Shown piece after piece: positions 18,650 through 27,451 of a stretch of 64,000 nt of DNA. The position numbers and the translations under genes are program-made. The stretch spans positions 1,240,001-1,304,000 of the forward strand of contig CAVWXN010000005.1 of NCBI GenBank assembly GCA_963759125.1. Reading direction: 5' to 3'. The notes under the pieces are model-generated. The model was not told the origin of the DNA and did not search any database. It was given only the letters and a program-made list of their open reading frames with translations. Within the stretch, counting starts at the first letter, position 1, and every line of letters starts with the position of its first letter. The DNA is from JABDQA01 sp963759125 (GTDB lineage Bacteria; Desulfobacterota; Desulfobulbia; Desulfobulbales; Desulfocapsaceae).

Positions 18650-19552
18650 TCAGGCAGCCAGAGCCATGTTCCAGCAGGTCAGTACGGTGAAGATAGAGAT
18701 CAGCAGGCAGCAGGTCTGCACGAAAGACGACGTCTTGAACCGGTGGGTCGGCAGCAGGCCGAAGAAAATCCCCAGGATGAGGCCGGCCATGAGACCGAAC
18801 AGGTGGGCGCCGAGGTCGGTTCTGACCCCCGAACTGCCAAGCATGGCCAATAGTCCGGCGCCGGCCATCAGGGGGACGAGCATCCTGACGCCCGGAACCC
18901 GTTTGTGTTCGATAATCTGATGGGCACTCAGCAACCCAATCAGTGCAAAAACGGCGGTGGAAAAGCCAATTGAAATATGGCCGGGGCCATGGATCAGGGC
19001 GTTGACATAGTTGCCGGCCGCAGCGGTGAGCAGCACTGACAGCAAACCGACACCGGTGCCGCTGATCTGCAGAAAGAAATGAAGCAGGAAGCCGCCGATG
19101 AGCACATTGCCGGCCAGGTGGGAGAAGTCGGAATGCAGACAAAGGGCGGTAATCAGACGAAAATATTGACCCTGCTGGAGCACTGCCCCACTGTTGCCGG
19201 CACCCCCTGAAAACCACACCAATTCGGGATTGTAGGGACCGGTCACCGAGTAGAAGAGGGCCAGCGCCGCCATGGTCAGGAGCACGGGCAACGCGGTCGA
19301 TAGCGGCTCTATCTGATTGTCGATCAGGGGCGGCGGCCAGTTACGGTTTTCCCGGAAATAGGCCCTCAGCTGTCCTGCGGCTTGCTGCTGCTTTTCGACC
19401 GCCACCGTTATCGAAGCCGATCCATCAGCACCGCGCTCGATACGGTGGGCGATGTTCTTGGCCGAGAGAACCAGCGAACAGGTATCGACCAGCAGCATAT
19501 CGTCTGAGGTATAGACGACCGTTTCAGTGCCGGACTGCGATTCAGTTTCCAT
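18650..19552 (-). CDS. Rhomboid-family intramembrane serine protease
   Basis: Six-helix rhomboid core after a soluble N-terminal region of about 95 residues. Catalytic features: HSDFSHLAGNVLIGG on helix 2, the serine in GHISIGFSTAVFALIG (GxS motif, here followed by Thr rather than the usual Gly) and the histidine in GAHLFGLMAGLILG. The Met at 19552 is the first plausible start, but it lies immediately after the T-run of the pckG terminator, leaving no room for a separate ribosome-binding site; translation may begin at a later Met (MLLVDTC). The substrate cannot be told. Confidence 0.82.
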   Translation of the reverse strand: METESQSGTETVVYTSDDMLLVDTCSLVLSAKNIAHRIERGADGSASITVAVEKQQQAAGQLRAYFRENRNWPPPLIDNQIEPLSTALPVLLTMAALALFYSVTGPYNPELVWFSGGAGNSGAVLQQGQYFRLITALCLHSDFSHLAGNVLIGGFLLHFFLQISGTGVGLLSVLLTAAAGNYVNALIHGPGHISIGFSTAVFALIGLLSAHQIIEHKRVPGVRMLVPLMAGAGLLAMLGSSGVRTDLGAHLFGLMAGLILGIFFGLLPTHRFKTSSFVQTCCLLISIFTVLTCWNMALAA

Positions 19553-19588
19553 AAAATAAAAAAGGCCGCCCACAGGTAAGGCGGCCTT
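19553..19588 (-). terminator. Terminator of pckG
   Basis: On the minus strand AAGGCCGCC, 9-base loop, GGCGGCCTT, then TTTTATTTT. It starts 22 bases after the pckG stop codon and its T-run touches the rhomboid start codon. Confidence 0.9.
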
Positions 19589-19609
19589 GATTCCTCAAAA
19601 AGCTGACTG

Positions 19610-21565
19610 TCAGCTCAATTCGTCAACGCTAACCACCGGCCCGTATTTCTCTTTGAGGGCCAGAAGTTCGGCTTTTTGTTTTTCATAAACAGCAAACAGC
19701 TGGGGCGGAATATCGGCTTCCTTTTCATAGGCCTCGGTCTGCATATCGATCCGGTTCAGGATGTTGTCGACGTAGAGGGCAAATTGCATGTCGTAAAGGG
19801 ATTTGGGATATTCTTTGTCGATGCCGGCAAATAGTTTTTTGAGATCCTCGTAGTAAGGCAGCCAGCCGATCGGTGAGTCGATGGCCTTGACATCGCCGTT
19901 GGCAAAAAGTTCGAGCCAGCCGAGCCACACTTTTACATCTTTTTTCTCTCCCAGCAGGCCTGATCCGGAGCCACCGCGGTTCTCGTGGGTGAGAAAGTAG
20001 TTGAGACCGGCCATTATCGGTCTGCCCTGGTCCGAGATCTGCTCGGAATTGAAAAACAGGAACTGGGCATCCATATAGTCGGCCAGTGCACCGGGGATAA
20101 AGGGAGCGTTGGCCCAGGGCTGCCTGCGAACACCGGTCACGCCAATTTCGGTGGCCGTGGCCTGGGAGACGATCGAGGCGCCAATGACGACGCCTTCGTC
20201 CATGGATTTTGCCGCCCAGACGGGAGGCATGGTGTCGCTGTCCCGGCCGGAATAGGTGATGACCTTGACAGGAACGCCGGCCGGATCCTCGGCCGCCTCG
20301 GTGTTGTGGTTGGCGATGGCCTCAGCCAGCAGCGTACAGCGAGAGTTTTTGTGCGACATGGGTACTGGGTTGCCGTCAGCATCGGTCTTGCCGGGCCACC
20401 ACTCACCCTGAAAGTTCACACCTTTTTCGGGTGGAGGCTCGCCGTTGCCCACCCAATGAGGAACGTCGTGTTCATCGATCAGTACGTTAGACCAGATCAC
20501 TTCGGTGCCGTCACCTCTGAGGCAATCCATCAGATAGGGGTCACCCTCGCGGTTGACGTCTTCGACAATGCCGAAAATGCCTTTCTCGGGGTTGATTGCC
20601 CGAACAGTGCCGTCGGCAGCAATCCACAACTGGGCAAGATCGTCGCCGATAAAGTCGGTACCGACCATTGCCGTTGTGGTTTTTCCGCAGCCGGAAGGGG
20701 CTGCTCCGGCCATAAAGGTTTTGCGGCCGTCCAGTCCCGTCATTCCAGTGATGAACATATGCTCGGAGAGGTGTGCACCAGTCTTGTAGTAAGTTGCATA
20801 GTCGACGCAGAAGCGATGGTTGCCCTTTTTCATCAGCAGGGTGTTGCCGGCGTAAGTGCAGTAGCACGAAAAGGTGGTCAGCCAGCTCCGGTCCATGAAA
20901 ATTCTGGCGTTGGGCACATCCTCGGGCCGGTTGGCGCCTTCCGAGTGGACATTGGTAAAGAAGACCCCGACCCGGTCGGCCTCGCTGTCAAACTTGTCGT
21001 AACAGTTGCGGTACAGTAGTTCGGCGGAGTGGAGCACGTAGGTGGAGGAGGAAATCTCGATGGCCGGTATGGAGGCTTCGGCGCCGACGGGACCGCGACT
21101 GTAGAAGCCGATCATCATGGTCAGCCCCTTCATGATGCCGTCCATGTAGGTGCGAACGTAATCGGTGCCCTCGTCTCGCAAAATGGATTTTGCCAGTGAA
21201 CTCATTTTCTCGCCTTCATTGATGATATAGAAGGTCTGGTTCACCAGCCGAGCCTGATCCTGGGGCAGATCAAAATGAATGGTGTGGCCGTCTTTGGCGA
21301 GTTTTCGCTCTTCACCTTTGTCGAGACTGTACTGCCTGATCCAGTCAAGATCTTCTGCGCTGCCACTATGTACGAACACCGAGTCCGGTTTGCAGTGGAC
21401 GATGGCGTTGGCGATTTTGATCAGGGCGTCAGCATTGTTGATGACTGACAGTTTTTTGAGATTGGCTTCATCAAGGTTGTCACTGAGGACGTTCTGGGCC
21501 TCGGCAAGTGAACTGATTCCTCCGACCACAGCCAGGATGTCGGAGCCTTTGGATAACTCGAGCAT
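19610..21565 (-). CDS. pckG: Phosphoenolpyruvate carboxykinase (GTP)
   Basis: Interconverts oxaloacetate and PEP using GTP, a key anaplerotic or gluconeogenic step. At 651 residues it has the GTP-class length. Motifs: P-loop GAAPSGCGKTTTAMVG (with the hyper-reactive cysteine of GTP-type enzymes), the PKCK loop ITGMTGLDGRKTFMAG, EDVNREGDPYLMDCLRGDG and GVTGVRRQPWANAPFIPG. Intact. Followed by its own terminator, and its start faces the ABM gene across a 277-base divergent region. Confidence 0.95.
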   Translation of the reverse strand: MLELSKGSDILAVVGGISSLAEAQNVLSDNLDEANLKKLSVINNADALIKIANAIVHCKPDSVFVHSGSAEDLDWIRQYSLDKGEERKLAKDGHTIHFDLPQDQARLVNQTFYIINEGEKMSSLAKSILRDEGTDYVRTYMDGIMKGLTMMIGFYSRGPVGAEASIPAIEISSSTYVLHSAELLYRNCYDKFDSEADRVGVFFTNVHSEGANRPEDVPNARIFMDRSWLTTFSCYCTYAGNTLLMKKGNHRFCVDYATYYKTGAHLSEHMFITGMTGLDGRKTFMAGAAPSGCGKTTTAMVGTDFIGDDLAQLWIAADGTVRAINPEKGIFGIVEDVNREGDPYLMDCLRGDGTEVIWSNVLIDEHDVPHWVGNGEPPPEKGVNFQGEWWPGKTDADGNPVPMSHKNSRCTLLAEAIANHNTEAAEDPAGVPVKVITYSGRDSDTMPPVWAAKSMDEGVVIGASIVSQATATEIGVTGVRRQPWANAPFIPGALADYMDAQFLFFNSEQISDQGRPIMAGLNYFLTHENRGGSGSGLLGEKKDVKVWLGWLELFANGDVKAIDSPIGWLPYYEDLKKLFAGIDKEYPKSLYDMQFALYVDNILNRIDMQTEAYEKEADIPPQLFAVYEKQKAELLALKEKYGPVVSVDELS

Positions 21566-21842
21566 GCTCTACTCCTTGGTTAAATTGATATGCAGAAAAC
21601 ACGGTCTTACGGTGATTTCCAAGTCAGGAAGCTGGATTGTTGATCGCGCAATGATAAGTATTATTTAAAACTCAGTCAAGGATGTCCGGGTGATGAGCTT
21701 TTTCAACCACCGTCCGCAAATCTACTTTATTTTCATGCCTTTTCAAGAAAAATGCCGTAAGCTTTGGAGCAATTTTATCTCACGCCTTAAGGGCGCGTAT
21801 CATCATCTATAATAACTACCTGGCAATATAAGGAGGAAAAAC

Positions 21843-22148
21843 ATGATTCATGTCATTGCGTCGGTGTCGATCAAGCAGGGTAGAAGGGGCGAATTTCTGG
21901 AAATATTCAAGGCCAATGTGAGAAACGTCCTCCAGGAGCAGGGCTGCATCGAATATCGGCCAGCTGTGGATGTAGCCACCGGGCTCGATCCGCAGGTTCT
22001 CGATGAAAACCTGGTGACCGTAATTGAAAAGTGGGAGAGCCTTGAGGATCTTCACGCCCACCTGTCGGCTCCGCATATGCTCGCCTACAGGGAGAAGGTC
22101 AGTTCCATGGTTGAAGGTGTGAACTTGAAGGTGCTCGAGGACGCCTGA
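21843..22148 (+). CDS. Antibiotic biosynthesis monooxygenase (ABM) domain protein
   Basis: Small dimeric alpha-beta barrel (101 residues) of the ABM/YgiN type, with MIHVIASVSIKQGRRGEFLEI, GCIEYRPAVD and EKWESLEDLHAHLSAPHM, which fits the family pattern. It may act on quinols or small aromatic compounds; members vary widely. A perfect AAGGAGG site lies 6 bases before the ATG. A TATAAT at about 21809 could be its -10 box, but the -35 is poor. Confidence 0.8.
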   Translation: MIHVIASVSIKQGRRGEFLEIFKANVRNVLQEQGCIEYRPAVDVATGLDPQVLDENLVTVIEKWESLEDLHAHLSAPHMLAYREKVSSMVEGVNLKVLEDA

Positions 22149-22152
22149 GAAA

Positions 22153-22176
22153 AAGGGAGCGTCACCCTTCTTTTCC
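22153..22176 (+). terminator. Short intrinsic terminator after the ABM gene
   Basis: AAGGG, 7-base loop, CCCTT, then CTTTTCC. Short stem and short T-run, starting 4 bases past the stop. Confidence 0.5.
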
Positions 22177-22256
22177 TAAAAACCTGACTTATTATATCGC
22201 TCAACGTGAAATGCCCTGCCGATGAGGCAGCAACAGGAAATCAAAGAGGAATGCAG

Positions 22257-23132
22257 ATGAGATGGCTTGTGGTGCTCGATCCGCTTGACGGGTTGATCTC
22301 GAAGACCGATACATCGCTGGCGGTGATTAACAGAGCCCGGGTGGAGGGAATCGAGGTCGATACCGCCACCATTGAAGAGCTCTATTTCGAAGAACAGGCA
22401 AGGGTCCTGGCCACTGGTGCCGACGGCTCGACTCAGCCGAAGGTCCTGGGCGGCTACGACCTGATCTTCATGCGCAAGGAGCCTCCCTATGACATGCGCT
22501 TTCATTACGCCACCCACCTGCTCTCGCTGAGCAATACGCTGGTACTCAACAGTCCCTCCGCCCTGCGTGATTTCAATGAGAAGCTGATCGTTATGCCGTT
22601 TGCCAAGTATATGCCGCCAACACTGGTGGCCGCTGATCTTTCGGTAATCGGGGGGTTTATCAGCCGCCAGGGGCGGGTGGTGGTCAAGTCGCTGGACAGT
22701 TTCCAGGGTAAATCTGTACAGCTGCTCGCCGAAAATGATACGGAGCTGCTGCAATCTTTTACCAACGGCGGGACCAAGCCGGTGATGGTGCAGAAATTTC
22801 TTGAAGATGTCTACGACGGTGACAAGCGGGTCATCACCATCGGAGACCGGGTGGCAGGGGCCGCCTTGCGCAAACCGAAACAGGGCTATCACGCCAATTT
22901 TGCCAATAGCGAGGCGCTGAAAAGTCCCCTGAGTGGACGTGAGCAGGCCGCCCTGGATGAGCTTTGTCCCTGGATGGTTTCCCAGGGCATTCATTTTGCC
23001 GGGCTCGACTTCATCGGCGGCTATCTGACCGAGATTAACATCACCTGTCCAACCGGAATCGTCCAGATCTCCGAACTCGAAGGCAGGGATCTGGCCGGCG
23101 AAATCGTCGCCTATTTCTCACAACTCGTGTGA
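22257..23132 (+). CDS. gshB: Glutathione synthetase
   Basis: Joins gamma-glutamylcysteine and glycine with ATP. The prokaryotic GshB fold is visible: MRWLVVLDPLDGLISKTDTS at the start, FMRKEPPYDMRFHYATHLL, LVLNSPSALRDFNEKL, QKFLEDVYDGDKRVITIGDRV, then GLDFIGGYLTEINITCPTGI at the ATP-grasp metal site. The ATG at 22257 is favoured by AAAGAGG 7 bases upstream; a Met two codons earlier is possible. About 291 residues. No gshA in the window. The next genes (ABC exporter, glutaredoxin-like) follow without gaps, suggesting a thiol-related operon. Confidence 0.88.
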   Translation: MRWLVVLDPLDGLISKTDTSLAVINRARVEGIEVDTATIEELYFEEQARVLATGADGSTQPKVLGGYDLIFMRKEPPYDMRFHYATHLLSLSNTLVLNSPSALRDFNEKLIVMPFAKYMPPTLVAADLSVIGGFISRQGRVVVKSLDSFQGKSVQLLAENDTELLQSFTNGGTKPVMVQKFLEDVYDGDKRVITIGDRVAGAALRKPKQGYHANFANSEALKSPLSGREQAALDELCPWMVSQGIHFAGLDFIGGYLTEINITCPTGIVQISELEGRDLAGEIVAYFSQLV

Positions 23133-23145
23133 TCCTTTGACTGTG

Positions 23146-24051
23146 ATGAATGCCTTATCGATCAAAGATCTGAGAAAAAGATACAACAGCGGCCTCGAGG
23201 CGCTCAACGGCATCACCCTCGATGTCAAAGAGGGGGAGTTTTTTGGGCTGCTCGGTCCCAATGGTGCCGGAAAAACCACGACCATCGGCATCATCACCTC
23301 CCTGGTAACCAAGACGGACGGTACGGTTACCGTGTTCGGCATCGATATAGATGTGGATTTTTCCGCAGCCAAGCGAATGATTGGCGTGGTTCCCCAGGAA
23401 TTCAACTTTTCGATTTTCGAAAAAGTTGAGGATATTGTCTGCCAGCAGGCCGGCTATTACGGGATTGGCCGTGATCAGGCAGCGGCGAGCAGTGAAAAAT
23501 ATCTCAGACAACTCGGTCTCTGGGAAAAACGGCGTACCACCGCCCGGGAGCTTTCGGGAGGAATGAAGCGCAGACTGATGATCGCCCGGGGTCTGGTCCA
23601 TGAACCCAGGCTGCTCATTCTCGACGAGCCGACCGCCGGCGTCGATGTTGAACTGCGGCGCGGCATGTGGGATTTTCTTGAAAAGCTGAATCAGAAAGGC
23701 AGGACAATCATCCTGACCACCCATTACCTCGAGGAGGCAGAACGGCTCTGCTCTCGAATCGCTATCATTTCCGACGGCAGGATTATCGAAAATGCGAGCA
23801 AGAGGGATCTGCTCAAAAAGCTCGACAAGGAGACTTTTGTTTTAGATGTCGAGGCCAACAGCAAAGAGATTGCACCTTTGGCACAGGTGAGCTTCCAGGT
23901 CATAGACGAAACCACCCTGGAGGTGACCATCACCAAGGGGCAGTCACTCAACCTGGTGTTCGAGCATCTCGGCCGTCATGGGATAGAGGTCGATTCGATG
24001 CGCAACAAAACGAACCGGCTGGAGGAAATATTCATGGGAATGGTCGAGTGA
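23146..24051 (+). CDS. ABC exporter ATP-binding protein (YadG-like)
   Basis: ATPase of a two-gene ABC-2 exporter. Walker A GPNGAGKTTTIG, Q-loop VVPQEFNFSIFEKV, signature LSGGMKRRLMIARG, Walker B LLILDEPTAGVD and H-loop ILTTHYLEEAE are all present. The C-terminal 80 residues form the regulatory tail seen in the YadG/NodI group. The start is ambiguous among TTG 23137, GTG 23143 and ATG 23146. The stop overlaps the permease start (TGATG). The substrate is unknown; lies 13 bases after gshB. Confidence 0.9.
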   Translation: MNALSIKDLRKRYNSGLEALNGITLDVKEGEFFGLLGPNGAGKTTTIGIITSLVTKTDGTVTVFGIDIDVDFSAAKRMIGVVPQEFNFSIFEKVEDIVCQQAGYYGIGRDQAAASSEKYLRQLGLWEKRRTTARELSGGMKRRLMIARGLVHEPRLLILDEPTAGVDVELRRGMWDFLEKLNQKGRTIILTTHYLEEAERLCSRIAIISDGRIIENASKRDLLKKLDKETFVLDVEANSKEIAPLAQVSFQVIDETTLEVTITKGQSLNLVFEHLGRHGIEVDSMRNKTNRLEEIFMGMVE

Positions 24052-24818
24052 TGCAGGAAAGCCTGATCTGCCTTTATACAATTGCCAGGCGGGAAACCAC
24101 CAGGATTTTCAGGATCTGGGTGCAGACCCTGGTGCCCCCGGTGATCACCATGACGCTCTATTTCATCGTCTTTGGGACCTTTATAGGTTCCCAGCTTTCC
24201 GGTATCAATGGCTTTGAGTACATGGCCTTTATCGCCCCCGGCCTGATCATGATGTCGATTATCACGAACTCCTATACCAATACCGTATCGAGCTTCTTCT
24301 CTACCAAATTTCAGAAGAACATCGAGGAAATGCTGGTCAGCCCGACCCCGAACTGGGTGATCGTTCTGGGGTTCGTCTCCGGCGGTGTGGTCCGGGGACT
24401 GAGTGTTGGTTTTCTGGTCTCCATGGTCAGTCTCATATTTATCCGGCTGCCGCTCTACAGCATCGTCATTACCTCACTGTTCGCCTTTCTGACCAGTTTC
24501 GTCTTCGCTCTGGCCGGTATGATCAACGGTATATTCGCCAAGAAATTCGATGATATCTCTATCATCCCAACCTTCGTAATCACACCGCTCACCTATCTCG
24601 GCGGGGTCTTCTACTCGATCTCGCTGCTGCCGGATTTCTGGCAGATGATTTCCAAAGCCAACCCGATTATTTACATGATCGATGGATTTCGCTACGGATT
24701 CCTGGGCATCGCCGACATGAGTGTGATGACCGGTCTGGGCATGCTTGTATTTTTTGCAGTGGTATTGTTCTCGATCAATATCTATCTCCTGAAAAAGGGG
24801 ATCGGGATAAGGACCTGA
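24051..24818 (+). CDS. ABC-2 type permease (YadH-like)
   Basis: Six-helix membrane partner of the preceding ATPase, 255 residues. ABC-2 family features: IARRETTRIFRIWVQTLVPP, the LVSPTPNWVIVLGFVSGG coupling region and TPLTYLGGVFYSISLLPD before the last helices. Start codon overlaps the ATPase stop. The gene is intact; the exported compound cannot be inferred from sequence. Confidence 0.9.
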   Translation: MQESLICLYTIARRETTRIFRIWVQTLVPPVITMTLYFIVFGTFIGSQLSGINGFEYMAFIAPGLIMMSIITNSYTNTVSSFFSTKFQKNIEEMLVSPTPNWVIVLGFVSGGVVRGLSVGFLVSMVSLIFIRLPLYSIVITSLFAFLTSFVFALAGMINGIFAKKFDDISIIPTFVITPLTYLGGVFYSISLLPDFWQMISKANPIIYMIDGFRYGFLGIADMSVMTGLGMLVFFAVVLFSINIYLLKKGIGIRT

Positions 24819-24823
24819 AAAAA

Positions 24824-25069
24824 ATGGTAGAACTCTATGTGACCTCAACCTGTCCGTTCTGTATCAAAGTGATACGGGCGGCCGGAGCAATGGGACTGAC
24901 CGAAGGACAAGACTATTTCATCGTCGATGCCGCTCATGGTACGCCGGGACGAAAGAGAGTAGTCGATACCGGCGGCAAGTCCATGGTACCGTTTCTCCTG
25001 GACGGTGAGTCGTGGCTGTATGAAAGTGATGATATTATCGACTATTTGCGAGACAACTTGGTCAAATAG
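24824..25069 (+). CDS. Glutaredoxin-like protein
   Basis: Thioredoxin-fold protein of 81 residues with a CPFC active site at the end of strand 1 (VELYVTSTCPFCIKV), a cis-proline segment SMVPFLLDG and a C-terminal helix ESDDIIDYLRDNL. It resembles the N-terminal domain of glutathione transferases and the Grx group that uses glutathione. It starts 5 bases after the ABC permease, so it belongs to the gshB operon. Confidence 0.87.
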   Translation: MVELYVTSTCPFCIKVIRAAGAMGLTEGQDYFIVDAAHGTPGRKRVVDTGGKSMVPFLLDGESWLYESDDIIDYLRDNLVK

Positions 25070-25110
25070 TCCCTGTCAAGAGATCACCAAGGAAGCGCTG
25101 GCAATCCCGC

Positions 25111-27105
25111 TTATCTGCCAATCAGATCCAGGAACTCATTCTCGGAAAGAATTACCTTTCCCGCTTCTGCGGCCTTGGTCAGTTTCGATCCGGCCTTCTC
25201 GCCTGCAACCACATGGGTCACTTTTTTAGTCACCGTTGAGGCGATGGTGCCGCCGTGTTCTTTCACCAGTTTTTTGGCCTCGTCGCGCGAGAGCCTGGTC
25301 AGGCTGCCGGTAAATACCAGGGTTGCTCCCGAGAGGGCCAGACCATCTGCAGATTTTCTCGCCGCTGCAGGGGAAACTCCGGCCTGGCTGAGACGGTCGA
25401 GCATCGCCACTGTTCGCCCGTTGCCGAAATAGTCCACAAGACTCCGGGCCGCCTGTTCTCCGATCCCGTCGATTTCGAGGAGCTCTGCCTCGCTGGCTGC
25501 TACAATCTTCTCCAGTAAGCCGAAGTGGCTTTCAAGCAGGGAGGAGGAATTTTCGCCGATGAAGCGTATGCCCAGAGCAGCGATAAAGTCAGCCAGTGAA
25601 GGGGTGCGGGCCTGCTCGATGGCAGTCAGCACGTTGTCGGCCGATTTTTCGCCCCAGCCTTCGAGGTTTTTCAAAACCTCTCTCTCCATAGCGTAGAGAT
25701 CGGGGATTTCCCTGATGAGACCTTCCCCATAGAGCTGCTCGACATAGCGTTTGCCGAGGCCTTCGATATCAAGTCCCGCCTTGGAGCAGAAGTGGATCAG
25801 GCCTCTGAGCTGCTGGGCCGGACACTGCATGTTCGGGCAGCGGGTCACCGCCTCGTCCTCGGGTTTTATCAGCTCGCTGTCGCAAGCCGGGCAGCGGGTC
25901 GGCAGGGTGATCGGTGTCTCGTTACCGGTGCGTCGGGCAACCATCGGTTTAACCACTTCGGGAATCACATCGCCGGCCCTTTGGACCAGGACCGAATCAC
26001 CGATGCGCAGGTCCTTGCGGTTGATCTCATCCTGATTGTGCAGGGTGGCTCTGCTCACGGTGGCGCCGTCAAGGTTGACCGGGTCCAGCAGGGCTACCGG
26101 GGTAACGGCGCCGGTCCGGCCGACCTGAAAATCGACGCCGAGCAGGGTGGTGGTGGCCTGGGTGGCCGGGAATTTTCTGGCTATGGCCCAGCGCGGGGCC
26201 CTTGCTTTGACTCCCAGTCGACTCTGCAGCAGCAGTTCGTCAACTTTTACCACCATACCGTCGATCTCATAGGGAAGATCATGACGAATCGAGCTCAATT
26301 GGTCGTAGTGGCCGATGACCTCCTCGATACCCTGGCAGAAGCGGTTGTGAGGGCAAGTGGGAAAACCGATTCTGTTGAGGTAGGTGAGCAGTTCCGTCTG
26401 GCTGGTGCAGGGGGCGGACTGCGGTTCGCCGACTCCGTAGGCGAAAAATTTCAGGGGCCTCCGGGCGGTCACGGTGGGGTCGAGCTGGCGCAGTGAGCCG
26501 GCAGCCGCGTTGCGGGGATTGGCGAAGGGCTGAAGCCCTTTGCTGAGCTGGTGCTCGTTAAGCTCGGTGAAACCCTGCTTGTCCATATATACTTCACCTC
26601 TTACTTCGAGCAGTTCGGGACTTTCCTGGACTAGTCTGAGCGGAATGGTGCCGATGGTTTTAAGCTGGGCACTGATGTTTTCTCCGATGCTGCCGTCTCC
26701 TCTGGTGGAGCCGATGACCAGCCGACCGTGCCGATAGACCAGCTCAACCGCGAGTCCGTCCATTTTCGGTTCGGCGGAGAAGCCGCTGACCACCGGTTCG
26801 TTGAGGAACCGATGCAGCCGCTCGGAAAAATCTCTGAGATCCTGGTCGGAAAAGCCATTCTCGAGGCTTAACATCGGTAGGCGATGCGGGGCCTGCTCAA
26901 ACTTGTCAAGCGGTGCTCCTCCGACCCGCCTGGTGGGCGAGTCTTCGGCAGATAGAGCCGGGTAGGCCTCTTCCAGCTTCAGCAGTTCCTGAAAAAGCCG
27001 ATCATACTCGCTGTCGGAGATAACCGGATCGTCGAGGACGTAGTAGCGGTGGGCGTGATCGTTGAGCTGTCTGGTGAGCTCTTCGATTCTCCGGGCTGCT
27101 TCCAT
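25111..27105 (-). CDS. ligA: NAD-dependent DNA ligase
   Basis: Seals nicks in replication and repair. Adenylation lysine K114 in the KMDG motif (AEPKMDGLAVEL), preceded by MLSLENGF. OB fold, then a four-cysteine zinc finger (CPACDSELI...CPNMQCPAQ), helix-hairpin-helix repeats (EIDGIGEQAARSLVDYF) and a C-terminal BRCT domain (ALSGATLVFTGSLTRLSRDEAKKL). 664 residues, intact, so no indel over 2 kb. It follows the tautomerase gene by 5 bases. Confidence 0.96.
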   Translation of the reverse strand: MEAARRIEELTRQLNDHAHRYYVLDDPVISDSEYDRLFQELLKLEEAYPALSAEDSPTRRVGGAPLDKFEQAPHRLPMLSLENGFSDQDLRDFSERLHRFLNEPVVSGFSAEPKMDGLAVELVYRHGRLVIGSTRGDGSIGENISAQLKTIGTIPLRLVQESPELLEVRGEVYMDKQGFTELNEHQLSKGLQPFANPRNAAAGSLRQLDPTVTARRPLKFFAYGVGEPQSAPCTSQTELLTYLNRIGFPTCPHNRFCQGIEEVIGHYDQLSSIRHDLPYEIDGMVVKVDELLLQSRLGVKARAPRWAIARKFPATQATTTLLGVDFQVGRTGAVTPVALLDPVNLDGATVSRATLHNQDEINRKDLRIGDSVLVQRAGDVIPEVVKPMVARRTGNETPITLPTRCPACDSELIKPEDEAVTRCPNMQCPAQQLRGLIHFCSKAGLDIEGLGKRYVEQLYGEGLIREIPDLYAMEREVLKNLEGWGEKSADNVLTAIEQARTPSLADFIAALGIRFIGENSSSLLESHFGLLEKIVAASEAELLEIDGIGEQAARSLVDYFGNGRTVAMLDRLSQAGVSPAAARKSADGLALSGATLVFTGSLTRLSRDEAKKLVKEHGGTIASTVTKKVTHVVAGEKAGSKLTKAAEAGKVILSENEFLDLIGR

Positions 27106-27110
27106 CAGGC

Positions 27111-27296
27111 TCAGGTATCGCTCAGCAGATTGCCTGATTTGGCGACATTGTCGCGTTCCACTTCATCGATGAAGATGAGTACCGCCTCGGGTGGTTTGTT
27201 GGCTTCTTTACTGATGACTTCGGTGACACCTTTGCTGATCTTCTGTTTCTGTTCTTTAGACAGGGGTCCTGCGACCCTGATGCTGACATAGGGCAT
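27111..27296 (-). CDS. 4-oxalocrotonate tautomerase family protein
   Basis: Small tautomerase of 61 residues. After Met removal the N-terminal proline acts as the catalytic base: the sequence begins MPYVSIRVAGPLSKEQKQ, and Arg 7 fits the family pattern, as does the VLIFIDEVERDNVAKSG segment. AAAGGAGAAATT precedes the ATG. It is the first gene of a two-gene unit with ligA. The physiological substrate is unknown; such proteins often lack an obvious pathway. Confidence 0.85.
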   Translation of the reverse strand: MPYVSIRVAGPLSKEQKQKISKGVTEVISKEANKPPEAVLIFIDEVERDNVAKSGNLLSDT

Positions 27297-27451
27297 AATT
27301 TCTCCTTTTGGGTGTGACTTTTTAGTCTTGCCCGAAAATCCACATCGGACTAAGGTGCGGCGTACGCCAGCGGATTCGCTGTCGATCGGAGCGTACAGTG
27401 CAGAATAATTTTGATTCCCACCCGAGTCAATGACTGAAGGAGCATTTGAGG

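Noticed and set aside
19985..21019. 344-residue open frame antisense to pckG
   Set aside because: Lies wholly inside an intact conserved enzyme and shows no recognisable domain.
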